DNA of 64,000 nucleotides. It comes from Streptococcus suis 10581 (lineage in GTDB: Bacteria > Bacillota > Bacilli > Lactobacillales > Streptococcaceae). This document shows, piece after piece, positions 31,891 to 40,752 of the stretch; position 1 is the first letter of the stretch; every line of letters begins with the position of its first letter. Location: positions 1-64,000 of the forward strand of contig ALKQ01000001.1 of the NCBI GenBank assembly GCA_000440235.1. Direction: 5' to 3'. Under the pieces are notes generated by a model. That model saw only the letters and a list, made by a program, of their open reading frames with translations. It did no database searches and was not told the DNA's origin. A program made the translations under genes and the position numbers.

Positions 31891-31919
31891 AACTTCCTCT
31901 TGTTGTGGGAAGTTTTTTT
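31891..31919 (+). terminator. Terminator upstream of pepS
   Basis: AACTTCC pairs with GGAAGTT across an eleven-base loop, followed by TTTTTTG. It ends transcripts from the nitroreductase side, beyond the repeat element. Confidence 0.75.
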
Positions 31920-31948
31920 GTCAGCCCAGCTTCAAAATATGATACAAT
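31918..31948 (+). promoter_or_regulatory. pepS promoter
   Basis: TACAAT at 31943-31948 with TG at 31940-31941 forms an extended -10. TTGTCA at 31918-31923 is a possible -35 at a long 19-base spacing. Confidence 0.55.
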
Positions 31949-31981
31949 AATAGGGTATCTCAAAGTACAAAGGAGAAAAAG

Positions 31982-33223
31982 ATGGTACTACCAAATTTTA
32001 AAGAAAATCTCGCTAAATATGCTAAACTCTTGGTTTCGACAGGTATCAATGTGCAACCTGGTCACACGGTGCAGTTGACAATTGGTGTGGAACAGGCTGA
32101 GTTGGCTCGTTTGATTGTCAAAGAAGCTTACGCTCACGGTGCTAAGGAAGTCTTGGTCAACTGGTTGGACGATGTGATTGCGCGTGAGCGTTTGGTCAAT
32201 GTAGATGTGGAACTCTTGGAACAGGTTCATCCACAACGCATCACTGAAATGAACTACCTCTTGGAGCGTAAGGCTAGCCGTTTGGTTGTCTTGTCAGAAG
32301 ATCCAGGTGCTTACGACGGTGTGGATCCAGAGAAATTGTCTCGCAACGCTCGTGCACTCAGCCAGGCTTTGAACCCAATGCGACAAGCATCCCAAGCTAA
32401 CAAAATCAGCTGGACACTCGGTGCAGCCTCTGGTTTGGAATGGGCCAAAAAAGTCTTCCCGAATGCAGCGTCTGACGAAGAGGCAGTGGACCTCCTTTGG
32501 GATCAAATCTTCAAGACTTGCCGTATCTACGAGGAAGATCCAATCAAGGCTTGGGAAGAGCACGAAGCACGCTTGGTGGCTAAGGCTAAGGTGCTTAACG
32601 ACGAGCAGTTTGTCAAATTGCACTACACAGCACCAGGAACTGACCTCGTTCTTGGTATGCCGAAGAATCACTTGTGGGAAGCGGCTGGTTCGGTCAATGC
32701 CCAAGGTGAACACTTTATTGCCAACATGCCAACAGAAGAGGTCTTCACAGCACCTGACTACCGTGTGGCAGATGGCTATGTAACATCAACAAAACCACTC
32801 AGCTACAACGGTAACATCATCGAAGGCATCAAAGTAACCTTCAAAGATGGTGAAATCGTGGATGTAACAGCTGAAAAAGGCGATGAAGTTATGAAGAAAT
32901 TGGTCTTTGACAATGCTGGTGCACGTGGTCTTGGTGAAGTTGCCCTTGTGCCAGACAAGAGCCCAATTTCTCAATCAGGTGTGACCTTCTTCAATACTCT
33001 TTTTGATGAAAATGCCTCAAACCACTTGGCGATTGGTCAAGCCTATGCCTTCTCTATCGAAGGTGGTACAGAAATGAGCCAAGAAGAGCTCAAAGAAGCA
33101 GGCCTTAACCGTTCTGATGTCCATGTGGACTTCATGATTGGTTCTAACAAGATGAACATTGACGGTATCCGTGAAGATGGTACCCGTGTGCCAATCTTCC
33201 GTGACGGTGAGTGGGCGATTTAA
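31982..33223 (+). CDS. pepS: Aminopeptidase PepS (M29 family)
   Basis: Cytoplasmic metalloaminopeptidase of the M29 thermophilic aminopeptidase family; PepS of lactic acid bacteria prefers N-terminal Arg and aromatic residues. The 413-residue protein starts MVLPNFKENLAKYAKLLV behind AAGGAG and contains the family's metal-ligand regions: NMPTEEVFTAPD, GLGEVALVPDKSPIS, FFNTLFDENASNHLAIGQAY and HVDFMIGS. Length and N-terminus match the family. It is followed by its own terminator. It supplies amino acids from peptides, a fitting neighbour for nutrient genes but without an operon link. Confidence 0.94.
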   Translation: MVLPNFKENLAKYAKLLVSTGINVQPGHTVQLTIGVEQAELARLIVKEAYAHGAKEVLVNWLDDVIARERLVNVDVELLEQVHPQRITEMNYLLERKASRLVVLSEDPGAYDGVDPEKLSRNARALSQALNPMRQASQANKISWTLGAASGLEWAKKVFPNAASDEEAVDLLWDQIFKTCRIYEEDPIKAWEEHEARLVAKAKVLNDEQFVKLHYTAPGTDLVLGMPKNHLWEAAGSVNAQGEHFIANMPTEEVFTAPDYRVADGYVTSTKPLSYNGNIIEGIKVTFKDGEIVDVTAEKGDEVMKKLVFDNAGARGLGEVALVPDKSPISQSGVTFFNTLFDENASNHLAIGQAYAFSIEGGTEMSQEELKEAGLNRSDVHVDFMIGSNKMNIDGIREDGTRVPIFRDGEWAI

Positions 33224-33236
33224 TGATATGTGTATA

Positions 33237-33258
33237 AGACTGGGCGACCAGTCTTTTT
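33237..33258 (+). terminator. pepS terminator
   Basis: AGACTGG pairs with CCAGTCT around GCGA, followed by TTTTT. Confidence 0.85.
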
Positions 33259-33278
33259 GTCAATAGAAAGGAAGTGCT

Positions 33279-33512
33279 ATGTTATCAAGTATTATCGCGG
33301 GAGCCATTATTGGCTTGATTGCAGGGGCCTTGACTTCATCAGATGACCGTCGTGGCTGTCTAGGAAATATTATCCTTGGTCTTGCAGGCTCATGGATTGG
33401 GCAGTTACTCTTTGGTGATTGGGGTCCACAGTTTGCTGGAATGGCCTTGGTTCCGTCTGTCTTTGGAGCAGTATTGCTGGTGGCAATTTTTAGCAGTTCT
33501 AGACGGAATTAA
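33279..33512 (+). CDS. GlsB/YeaQ-type small membrane protein
   Basis: A 77-residue membrane protein of the transglycosylase-associated (GlsB/YeaQ/YmgE) family, small stress-linked proteins of unclear biochemistry. The glycine-rich first helix (SIIAGAIIGLIAGAL), the central GCLGNIILGLAGSWIGQLLFG and a third helix (PSVFGAVLLVAIFSS) are the family pattern. It has its own AAGGAAG ribosome site and terminator. Often stress-induced; no specific regulator site was found here. Confidence 0.85.
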   Translation: MLSSIIAGAIIGLIAGALTSSDDRRGCLGNIILGLAGSWIGQLLFGDWGPQFAGMALVPSVFGAVLLVAIFSSSRRN

Positions 33513-33522
33513 AATGTACTGT

Positions 33523-33553
33523 AAAACCAAACTTCGGATGAGGTTTGGTTTTA
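33523..33553 (+). terminator. Terminator of the GlsB-like gene
   Basis: AAAACCAAACT pairs with AGGTTTGGTTTT around a seven-base loop. Confidence 0.85.
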
Positions 33554-33591
33554 TTTGTGGAGGAATTTGCGTAAATTGCTCTATTGTTCGG

Positions 33592-33647
33592 ATTTTTCAG
33601 AAAATTTCCATTTTTCTGTTGACAAGTGAAAATAAGTAGGGTATCAT
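33592..33647 (+). promoter_or_regulatory. leu operon promoter with CodY box
   Basis: ATTTTTCAGAAAATT at 33592-33606 matches the CodY consensus AATTTTCWGAAAATT at 14 of 15 positions. TTGACA (33619-33624) and TATCAT (33642-33647) follow with a 17-base spacer. A CodY site just upstream of the -35 fits repression of leucine synthesis when branched-chain amino acids are plentiful. Confidence 0.85.
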
Positions 33648-33682
33648 TGTAAATAATTAAAATACTGGAAGGAAAAAGTCAA

Positions 33683-33736
33683 ATGAAACCTGTCACTACA
33701 AAATTCTTTGCTTTGTTGTTGCGACGGTCGGGCTAG
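33683..33736 (+). CDS. leuL: leu operon leader peptide
   Basis: A 17-residue reading frame, MKPVTTKFFALLLRRSG, with GGAAGGA nine bases ahead. It contains three consecutive leucine codons (TTG TTG TTG) at residues 11-13, followed by two arginines. A pausing hairpin (CTAGTGC/GCATTAG, 33734-33756) spans its stop codon and an intrinsic terminator lies 50 bases further. This is the layout of a ribosome-mediated attenuator: stalling at leucine codons would prevent the terminator from forming and allow leuABCD transcription. Confidence 0.85.
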   Translation: MKPVTTKFFALLLRRSG

Positions 33737-33788
33737 TGCTGAAAGAATGCATTAGTCCTGTTTGGCTTACCAAGCGGGCGCTGTTGAC

Positions 33789-33829
33789 AACATCTCGCGG
33801 GTGGTTATCCTCGAGGTGTTTTCTTTTTT
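33789..33829 (+). terminator. leu attenuator
   Basis: AACATCTCG pairs with CGAGGTGTT across a 14-base loop, followed by TTTCTTTTTT. It lies between the leader peptide and leuA and is the conditional terminator of the operon. Confidence 0.8.
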
Positions 33830-33933
33830 ATCGTCATTTAGTTTACTTTTATTACTTCGTTAACTCGCCTTGCCTAACTCCAGTTATGCCTGCGGTTCGT
33901 TGCCTAGTACTAAAAGTAAACTAAAAGACGATA
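33829..33933. repeat. Palindromic repeat element, copy D
   Basis: A 105-base element with nearly perfect inverted ends (TATCGTCATTTAGTTTAC... against ...GTAAACTAAAAGACGATA). It shares a 20-base core with copy C. It sits between the leu attenuator and leuA, so it becomes part of the leuA leader RNA and would fold as a long hairpin 35 bases before the leuA start. Confidence 0.8.
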
Positions 33934-33968
33934 GTATTGAAGTTTGTATTGTTTAGAAAGGTGTTCTT

Positions 33969-35531
33969 ATGCGTGTGATTGAATTTTTAGATACGACTTT
34001 ACGGGATGGTGAACAGACGCCGGGTGTGAATTTTTCTATCAAGGAAAAAGTGACCATTGCCAAGCAGTTGGAAAAATGGGGGATTTCTGCCATTGAAGCG
34101 GGTTTCCCAGCGGCCAGTCCAGATTCTTTTGAAGCGGTTCGTCAGATTGCAGCGGCGATGACCAAGACGGCTGTGACAGGTTTGGCTCGGTCAGTCAAAT
34201 CAGACATTGATGCTTGTTATGAGGCTCTTAAAGATGCCAAGTATCCGCAGATCCATGTTTTCATTGCGACCAGCCCCATCCACCGTGAATTTAAACTCCA
34301 AAAGACCAAGGAAGAAATTTTGGCGCAAATCACTGAACATGTCAGCTATGCCCGTGAGCGTTTTGAGGTGGTGGAGTTCTCGCCAGAGGATGCGACGCGG
34401 ACGGAGTTGGATTATTTGCTTGAAGTGGTGCAAACAGCGGTAGATGCGGGTGCGACCTACATCAATATTCCAGATACAGTCGGCTTTACCACCCCTCAGC
34501 ACTACGGTGAAATTTTCCGTTACTTGACATCAAACGTCAAATCGGACCGTGAGATTATTTTCAGTCCGCATTGCCACAATGACCTAGGTATGGCAGTTGC
34601 CAATACCCTATCAGCCATTAAAAACGGTGCCGGTCGTGTCGAGGGCACTATCAACGGTATCGGTGAGCGAGCAGGGAATGCGGCCCTTGAAGAAGTAGCA
34701 GTTGCCCTTGAAATTCGGAAAGATTTCTATGATGTGACTAGTCCGATTGTTCTAAAGGAAACGCTCAATACTTCGGAATTAGTATCTCGCTTTTCTGGGA
34801 TTGCCATTCCACGCAATAAGGCGGTGGTCGGTGGCAATGCCTTCTCACATGAATCCGGTATCCATCAGGATGGTGTATTGAAAAATCCATTGACTTATGA
34901 AATCATTACACCTGAGTTGGTAGGGGTCAAGAAAAATTCTCTGCCACTGGGTAAACTATCTGGTCGCCATGCTTTTGTAGAAAAGCTGAAAGAACTAGAC
35001 CTGTATTTTGAAGAAGGAGACGTTGCTAGCTTGTTTGCTCGTTTCAAAAACCTGGCAGACAAGAAGGAAAAAATCACGGATGCGGATATTCGTGCCTTGG
35101 TAGCAGGGACAGAAATTAGCAATCGAGATGGTTTCCAATTTAAAGATTTGCGTTTGGATAGTCAGTCTGACGGCAGCATTCAGGCTCAGGTCATCTTCAT
35201 CAATCAGGATGAGGAAGAAGTGGTTGTTGTGGAGTCAGGCAAGGGTTCTGTTGAAGCTGTCTTTAATGCCATTGACCAATTCTTCCACCAAGAGATTAGC
35301 TTGGAGCGCTACCATATTGACGCCATCACCGATGGTATCGATGCCCAGGCGCGTGTGCTTGTCGCTGTAGAAAACAAGGCAACGGAAACAATCTTTAATG
35401 CCTCTGGTATTGACTTTGACGTGGTGAAGGCTTCTGCCATTGCCTATATCCATGCTAATGTCATGGTGCAAAAAGAAAATAGTGGACAGATAGATAAGAA
35501 ACTATCTGAGAAGGACATGCCACACATCTAG
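33969..35531 (+). CDS. leuA: 2-Isopropylmalate synthase
   Basis: First step of leucine synthesis: acetyl-CoA plus 2-oxoisovalerate to 2-isopropylmalate. The 520 residues form a catalytic TIM barrel opening with [19 protein letters not shown], with the metal-binding [15 protein letters not shown] (HxHND), a [14 protein letters not shown] segment, and a C-terminal regulatory LeuA domain (about 390-500) that binds leucine for feedback inhibition. Full length and intact. The start is preceded by AAAGG. It is the first structural gene behind the attenuator. Confidence 0.97.
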   Translation: MRVIEFLDTTLRDGEQTPGVNFSIKEKVTIAKQLEKWGISAIEAGFPAASPDSFEAVRQIAAAMTKTAVTGLARSVKSDIDACYEALKDAKYPQIHVFIATSPIHREFKLQKTKEEILAQITEHVSYARERFEVVEFSPEDATRTELDYLLEVVQTAVDAGATYINIPDTVGFTTPQHYGEIFRYLTSNVKSDREIIFSPHCHNDLGMAVANTLSAIKNGAGRVEGTINGIGERAGNAALEEVAVALEIRKDFYDVTSPIVLKETLNTSELVSRFSGIAIPRNKAVVGGNAFSHESGIHQDGVLKNPLTYEIITPELVGVKKNSLPLGKLSGRHAFVEKLKELDLYFEEGDVASLFARFKNLADKKEKITDADIRALVAGTEISNRDGFQFKDLRLDSQSDGSIQAQVIFINQDEEEVVVVESGKGSVEAVFNAIDQFFHQEISLERYHIDAITDGIDAQARVLVAVENKATETIFNASGIDFDVVKASAIAYIHANVMVQKENSGQIDKKLSEKDMPHI

Positions 35532-35539
35532 GAGGAAGT

Positions 35540-36592
35540 ATGACGAAAAAAATTGTAGCCCTAGCCGGTGATGGAATCGGTCCTGAAATCATGGAGGCAG
35601 GCCTAGCAGTCCTCGAGGCTGTTGCTGGGCGAGTAGGATTTGATTATGAGATTGAGGAGAGAGCTTTTGGTGGTGCTGGGATTGATGCGGCTGGCCATCC
35701 TCTACCAGATGCTACCTTGCAGGCTTGCCGTCAGGCGGATGCGATTTTGTTAGCAGCTATCGGTAGCCCTCAATATGATGATGCGGCGGTCCGTCCAGAA
35801 CAAGGTCTTCTTCAACTTCGGAAGGAATTGGGTCTCTTTGCCAATATCCGTCCGGTGAAAATTTTTAATAGCCTGAAAGACTATTCTCCTCTGAAGGCCG
35901 ACCGGCTGGATGGTGTGGATTTGGTCATGGTACGGGAGTTGACAGGCGGGATTTATTTTGGAGAGCACATTCTGGAGACAGACCAAGCCAGCGATAGCAA
36001 TACCTATCAAGCTGAGGAAATCGAACGAGTTGTCCGCTCTGCCTTTGACCTAGCCCAAAAAAGACGAAAAAAAGTCACCAGCATTGATAAACAAAATGTA
36101 CTGGCGACGTCAAAATTATGGCGGAAGGTGGCGGATGAAGTGGCCAAGGACTACCCTGATGTGACCTTGGAGCACCAGTTGGTGGATAGCGCAGCCATGC
36201 TTTTGATTACCAATCCTAGTCGATTTGACGTCTTGGTGACGGAAAATCTTTTCGGTGATATTTTGTCGGATGAGGCCAGCGTATTAACAGGAACGCTAGG
36301 GGTTCTGCCTTCTGCTAGTCATGCGGTGGCAGGTCCCAGTCTCTACGAACCTATCCATGGTTCGGCACCGGATATTGCAGGTCTGGGCATTGCCAACCCT
36401 GTCAGTATGATTCTATCTGTTGCCATGATGCTGGAAGAAAGTTTTGATTTGGTCCAAGCGGGTCAGACCATTCGCCAAGCCGTTGAAGCGGTCTTTGCAG
36501 AGGGCATTTTCACTAAAGATCTAGGTGGTAGCGTATCTACCAAAGAAATGACAGCGGCTATTATTGAACAGCTTGAAAGGAGGTCACCATGA
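35540..36592 (+). CDS. leuB: 3-Isopropylmalate dehydrogenase
   Basis: NAD-dependent oxidative decarboxylation of 3-isopropylmalate to 2-oxoisocaproate. The 350-residue protein has the opening [19 protein letters not shown], the substrate loop [30 protein letters not shown], and [25 protein letters not shown], then [12 protein letters not shown]. It starts nine bases after leuA behind GGAGG and overlaps leuC by four bases. Confidence 0.97.
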   Translation: MTKKIVALAGDGIGPEIMEAGLAVLEAVAGRVGFDYEIEERAFGGAGIDAAGHPLPDATLQACRQADAILLAAIGSPQYDDAAVRPEQGLLQLRKELGLFANIRPVKIFNSLKDYSPLKADRLDGVDLVMVRELTGGIYFGEHILETDQASDSNTYQAEEIERVVRSAFDLAQKRRKKVTSIDKQNVLATSKLWRKVADEVAKDYPDVTLEHQLVDSAAMLLITNPSRFDVLVTENLFGDILSDEASVLTGTLGVLPSASHAVAGPSLYEPIHGSAPDIAGLGIANPVSMILSVAMMLEESFDLVQAGQTIRQAVEAVFAEGIFTKDLGGSVSTKEMTAAIIEQLERRSP

Positions 36593-37980
36593 GTGGCAAA
36601 TCCATTTTCGATAAGCTCTGGGATCGCCATGTGATTACAGGGCAGGAAGGACAGCCCCAGCTCCTCTATGTTGACCAGCATTATGTTCATGAGGTGACCA
36701 GTCCCCAGGCCTTTCAAGGACTGAGGGATACAGGGCGACCTGTTCGGCGACCAGACTTGACCTTTGCGACTTTTGACCACAACGTACCAACCGTTGATAT
36801 TCACAATATCCGTGATGTCATTTCCAAGGCTCAGATGGATGCCTTAGCTCGCAATGTGGTGGAGTTCGGCATTCCACATGCGCCACATGGATCTGCTAAC
36901 CAAGGAATTGTCCACATGGTGGGACCAGAGACTGGCTTGACCCAGCCAGGTAAGTTCATTGTCTGCGGAGATAGCCATACAGCGACTCACGGAGCATTTG
37001 GAGCTATTGCCTTTGGGATTGGTACTTCTGAAGTGGAGCACGTTCTCGCTACCCAGACCATTTGGCAGGTCAAACCTAAGCGACTCTTAGTAGAGTTTGT
37101 CGGTCAGGCGCAAAGAGGTGTCTATGCCAAGGACTTTATCCTGGCTCTGATTGCCCGCTACGGCGTGGATTGTGGTTTGGGTCATGTGGTCGAGTTCGCA
37201 GGACCCGTCATCGACCGACTCAGCATGGAAGAGCGGATGACTATCTGCAATATGTCCATTGAGTTCGGCTCTAAGATGGGCATTATGGCTCCAGACCAGA
37301 CCACCTTTGACTACCTGCGTGGTCGGGAGTGTGCACCAGCGGACTTCGATGCGGCGGTGGCAGACTGGAAGGAGCTCTACTCGGATGCGGACACGGTCTA
37401 TGACAAGCACCTAATCCTTGATGTGTCAGACTTGGCGCCGATGGTCACTTGGGGAACGACGCCTGCTATGGGGGTTAGCTTTGACGAAACCTTCCCAGCC
37501 ATCCGTGACCACAACGACGAGCGGGCCTATGCTTACATGGACTTGGCTCCTGGGCAAAAGGCTGCGGACATTCCCGTTGGCTATGTCTTCCTAGGCTCCT
37601 GTACCAATGCTCGCCTCAGCGATTTGCAGCTGGCAGCTAGGATTGTTAAGGGGCGGAAAATAGCAGAGCAGGTTACGGCTATTGTCGTACCGGGCAGTCG
37701 CCCTGTCAAGCGAGCTGCAGAAAAGCTTGGTCTAGACAAGATTTTTATGGAGGCTGGTTTTGAGTGGCGGGATCCCGGTTGCTCCATGTGTCTGGGTATG
37801 AATCCAGACAAGGTCCCTGCGGGTGTCCACTGCGCCTCTACAAGTAATCGAAACTTTGAAGACCGACAGGGCTTTGGGGCCAAGACCCACTTGTGTAGTC
37901 CTGCTATGGCTGCCGCAGCTGCGCTTTATGGACGTTTTGTCGACACCAGACAGCTAGACATTCTCAAGGAGGGAGTCTAA
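36589..37980 (+). CDS. leuC: 3-Isopropylmalate dehydratase large subunit
   Basis: With LeuD, isomerises 2- to 3-isopropylmalate using a 4Fe-4S cluster. The 463 residues have DNHVPT-type sequence (FDHNVPTVD), [28 protein letters not shown], and the cluster ligands in [14 protein letters not shown] and [12 protein letters not shown]. It shares ATGA with the leuB stop and its own stop overlaps the leuD start, so translation is coupled. Confidence 0.97.
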   Translation: MSGKSIFDKLWDRHVITGQEGQPQLLYVDQHYVHEVTSPQAFQGLRDTGRPVRRPDLTFATFDHNVPTVDIHNIRDVISKAQMDALARNVVEFGIPHAPHGSANQGIVHMVGPETGLTQPGKFIVCGDSHTATHGAFGAIAFGIGTSEVEHVLATQTIWQVKPKRLLVEFVGQAQRGVYAKDFILALIARYGVDCGLGHVVEFAGPVIDRLSMEERMTICNMSIEFGSKMGIMAPDQTTFDYLRGRECAPADFDAAVADWKELYSDADTVYDKHLILDVSDLAPMVTWGTTPAMGVSFDETFPAIRDHNDERAYAYMDLAPGQKAADIPVGYVFLGSCTNARLSDLQLAARIVKGRKIAEQVTAIVVPGSRPVKRAAEKLGLDKIFMEAGFEWRDPGCSMCLGMNPDKVPAGVHCASTSNRNFEDRQGFGAKTHLCSPAMAAAAALYGRFVDTRQLDILKEGV

Positions 37981-38573
37981 TGCACCAATTTACCACATGG
38001 ACAGGAACGACCGTTCCGCTCATGAATGATAATATTGACACCGACCAACTCCTGCCCAAGCAATTTCTCAAGCTGATTGACAAAAAGGGCTTTGGCAAGT
38101 ATTTGCTATATGCTTGGCGGTACTTGGACGATAACTACACGGACAATCCTGATTTCATTCTCAATCAGCCTGAGTATCAAGGCGCTAGTATCCTCATATC
38201 TGGGGATAACTTCGGAGCAGGTTCTTCTAGGGAACACGCTGCTTGGGCTCTGGCAGATTATGGCTTCAAGGTTATCATTGCAGGCTCCTTCGGAGACATT
38301 CATTACAACAATGACTTAAACAATGGTATTCTGCCCATTATCCAGCCCAAAGAAGTCAGGGATCAACTAGCTCAGCTGGGTCCTGATCAAGAAATCACGG
38401 TTGACTTGGCAGATCAGTTGATACGGACGCCTTTTGGGGAATTCCCATTTGACATCGAACAGGACTGGAAACACAAGTTGCTCAATGGCTTGGATGATAT
38501 TGGTATTACCTTACAGTATCAGGATTTGATTACTGAGTATGAGGATAATCGCCCAAGCTACTGGCAAGAATAG
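37980..38573 (+). CDS. leuD: 3-Isopropylmalate dehydratase small subunit
   Basis: Swivel-domain partner of LeuC that determines substrate fit. The 197-residue protein opens with the [15 protein letters not shown] motif and contains [18 protein letters not shown], the conserved active-site loop. The length is normal for the bacterial small subunit. It completes leuABCD; a YrdC-like gene follows after 62 bases. Confidence 0.96.
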   Translation: MHQFTTWTGTTVPLMNDNIDTDQLLPKQFLKLIDKKGFGKYLLYAWRYLDDNYTDNPDFILNQPEYQGASILISGDNFGAGSSREHAAWALADYGFKVIIAGSFGDIHYNNDLNNGILPIIQPKEVRDQLAQLGPDQEITVDLADQLIRTPFGEFPFDIEQDWKHKLLNGLDDIGITLQYQDLITEYEDNRPSYWQE

Positions 38574-38635
38574 AATATATATTAGAAAACTAGCAGATCA
38601 CTCTGCTATGGAACAAAAGAAAAGAGGAAATTATT

Positions 38636-39421
38636 ATGACGAAACAAATTCACTGGGATGGCGCACTTTCACAAGAAGGTCTTGACATTATCAAGGGTGA
38701 GGGAGGCGTGATTGTCTGCCCGACTAAGGTTGGTTACATCATCATGACTGCTGACAAGGCTGGCTTGGAGCGTAAGTTTGACGCTAAAGAGCGTAAGCGT
38801 AATAAGCCGGGCGTGGTCCTTTGTGGTAGCATGGAGGAGCTTCGTGAGTTGGCTCAGTTGACTCCTGAGATTGATGCCTTCTACCAAAAACATTGGGATG
38901 AGGACATTTTGTTGGGTTGTATCCTACCTTGGAAACCAGAGGCTTATGCTAAGTTGCAAGCCTATGGCGATGGTCGTGAAGAGCTGATGACCGACGTTCG
39001 TGGGACTTCATGCTTTGTCATCAAGTTTGGTGTGGCTGGCGAGCAGATTGCCAAGGAAATGTGGGAAAAGGAAGGCCGTATGGTCTATGCGTCATCTGCT
39101 AACCCGTCAGGTAAGGGAAATCGTGGCAAGGTAGAAGGTATCGGTGAGCGTATCGCTTCTAAGGTGGATTTGATTATCGAGGCGGATGACTATGTGGCAT
39201 CTATCCAGCCAGACAAGACCATTGAAACCCGCTATGAGCAAGGGGTTATGGTGTCTATGGTAGACAAAGATGGTAAACTCATTCCAGAACAAGGTGCAGA
39301 TAGCCGTTCTATCAGCCCATGCCCAGTTGTCATCCGTAAAGGTTTGGACATCGATAAAATCATGATGCACTTGTCAGATCATTTCAACTCTTGGGACTAT
39401 AGACAAGGTGAATATTATTAA
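38636..39421 (+). CDS. Sua5/YciO/YrdC-family protein
   Basis: A 261-residue protein of the YrdC-like fold that binds nucleotides or RNA; family members make threonylcarbamoyl-AMP for tRNA t6A. Recognisable parts are the early GGVIVCPTKVGY (the usual KRPxxxP site region is KERKRNKPGVVL, with the family lysine/arginine pattern relaxed) and SSANPSGKGNRGKVEGIGERI, a match to the conserved SANxSG loop. It is not the standard housekeeping Sua5 length or sequence and so may act on another substrate. It lies directly behind leuD with AGAGG before the start and shares its terminator, hence probable cotranscription with leucine synthesis. Confidence 0.78.
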   Translation: MTKQIHWDGALSQEGLDIIKGEGGVIVCPTKVGYIIMTADKAGLERKFDAKERKRNKPGVVLCGSMEELRELAQLTPEIDAFYQKHWDEDILLGCILPWKPEAYAKLQAYGDGREELMTDVRGTSCFVIKFGVAGEQIAKEMWEKEGRMVYASSANPSGKGNRGKVEGIGERIASKVDLIIEADDYVASIQPDKTIETRYEQGVMVSMVDKDGKLIPEQGADSRSISPCPVVIRKGLDIDKIMMHLSDHFNSWDYRQGEYY

Positions 39422-39432
39422 AATATAAAGTA

Positions 39433-39458
39433 GAACGATCCGAAAGGGTCGTTTTTTC
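39433..39458 (+). terminator. leu operon terminator
   Basis: AACGATCC pairs with GGGTCGTT around GAAA, followed by TTTTTT. Confidence 0.85.
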
Positions 39459-39482
39459 GTACATAAAAAACTGACCGTAGAT

Positions 39483-40343
39483 TTAGTCAGTTTGGTGCTG
39501 TTTGATAAGTGATTTGAGGTTGTCGAGTAGAGTTTGCTCGTCCGTCAGTTCCAAGATTTGTAACCCTTTTTCCACCAGTTCTTGCTTGTTTTGAGCTATA
39601 CCTAGATAGACATAGGCACGGGCTAGTTGGTCATAGCGTTTTTCTTGCTTGGCTAGGTCCATGAGTTTGGTGGCAAAAAAAGTAGATTTGTTGTACTGTC
39701 TTTGTTCCAAGAAAAAATAAGAAAGTGATCGATAATGTGACAGTATAGTGGGTTGAATTTTCTTATAATCCTTGTATTTTTCTAATCGTTTTAGAAGAAG
39801 ATTGGCAGTTTCTTCAAGGCTATCAAGTGAAGAAATTTTAGACAGAAGAGTGCCTACTAAGATAATATCATTGTGGTACCAGTTGTCATATCGTTCCAAT
39901 TCTGACCAGAGGAGCTTAGAAAGGGTTTCAGCTTCTTCGGAAAGTTGATTGAAAGAAATACTGTTTCGAACTGCTACTACAGTTTCTAAAAGTTGACATT
40001 TTCGACGGATAGGAACATCATCTGGTTCTTTATTTAAGTGGTCTTGGCAACGCTTTATCAAATCCTCCATGGTCTTCGTGGTCGGATTTCTGAGATTATC
40101 AATATCATAGAGTAGCTGTTGGCGTTGGCTGGGCTGATAGTAGTTACAGAGGTACTCAAACTCCTCGAAGGTCATATCCACCTGCTTGAGCAAGAACCGC
40201 ATGAGCTCGTAGCTAGGAGTAGTCTGATTTTTCTCGAAGCGAACCAAGGTCGCCCGATTGAGATAATCCCCACAAATCTTCTCCTGACTCAAACGTTTGC
40301 TTTTTCGAATGCTTTTATACACACTTCCGTAATCCCACCGCAT
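39483..40343 (-). CDS. Rgg-family transcriptional regulator
   Basis: A 286-residue regulator of the Rgg/GadR/MutR family (RRNPP class). The N-terminal helix-turn-helix (about 5-60: YGSVYKSIRKSKRLSQEKICGDYLNRATLVRFEKN, read in parts) binds DNA, and the rest is a helical TPR-like repeat domain that in relatives binds a short hydrophobic peptide pheromone. AAGGAG precedes the start. It is divergent from a small membrane protein and ABC transporter genes, its likely targets. No convincing pheromone gene was seen in the 130-base spacer, so the signal may be encoded elsewhere or absent. Confidence 0.88.
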   Translation of the reverse strand: MRWDYGSVYKSIRKSKRLSQEKICGDYLNRATLVRFEKNQTTPSYELMRFLLKQVDMTFEEFEYLCNYYQPSQRQQLLYDIDNLRNPTTKTMEDLIKRCQDHLNKEPDDVPIRRKCQLLETVVAVRNSISFNQLSEEAETLSKLLWSELERYDNWYHNDIILVGTLLSKISSLDSLEETANLLLKRLEKYKDYKKIQPTILSHYRSLSYFFLEQRQYNKSTFFATKLMDLAKQEKRYDQLARAYVYLGIAQNKQELVEKGLQILELTDEQTLLDNLKSLIKQHQTD

Positions 40344-40371
40344 AACCTACTCCTTGAAAAAATGTGATTAT

Positions 40372-40399
40372 TTGCAACAAAACGAATTAACTTTATAAA
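40372..40399 (+). promoter_or_regulatory. Promoter of the small membrane protein / ABC genes
   Basis: TTGCAA (40372-40377), 16-base spacer, TATAAA (40394-40399). The AT-rich spacer to Rgg presumably holds the Rgg site, which could not be pinpointed. Confidence 0.45.
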
Positions 40400-40473
40400 A
40401 ATAGTATATCATAATAATGTGGAAATATTGTTTTTTTGTATATAGAAAATAGGCTGATGAAAGGAGTAACCTA

Positions 40474-40686
40474 ATGAAACAGCTTGATAAAAACACCTTA
40501 TTTTTAAGTGCAGTTATTGTTCTTTCGTGTAGTGTCCTATTATTTCATATGGACCCGATACAGATTGTAGATAGAGAGATTTGGCTCTGGCTACATTCAT
40601 TTATTCATGTGCTATTTTTAAAACCTGCTGCTAGTCTAGGTTTTCTTATGGGGCTTTATCTGCTATACAAGGCTCTCAAGAAGTAG
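40474..40686 (+). CDS. Small membrane protein, unknown
   Basis: A 70-residue protein that I do not recognise. It has two hydrophobic segments (about 9-25, LFLSAVIVLSCSVLLF, and about 42-66, ending LMGLYLLYKALKK), separated by a tryptophan-containing loop (REIWLWLHSFIH). Strong ribosome site AAAGGAG. It lies first in a run with two ABC transporter genes and divergent from Rgg, so it may be an accessory or immunity-type protein, but that is inferred only from position. Confidence 0.7.
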   Translation: MKQLDKNTLFLSAVIVLSCSVLLFHMDPIQIVDREIWLWLHSFIHVLFLKPAASLGFLMGLYLLYKALKK

Positions 40687-40752
40687 TCGAGCTAACTAAG
40701 CTGATGAAAGTCTGCTGCACCGCTCTGCCATTTCTCAAAGAAAGGAGTTTCT

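Noticed and set aside
40417..40452. An 11-codon frame (MWKYCFFVYRK) next to Rgg as a possible pheromone
   Set aside because: No ribosome site precedes it and its sequence lacks the usual hydrophobic, acidic-ended pheromone pattern.
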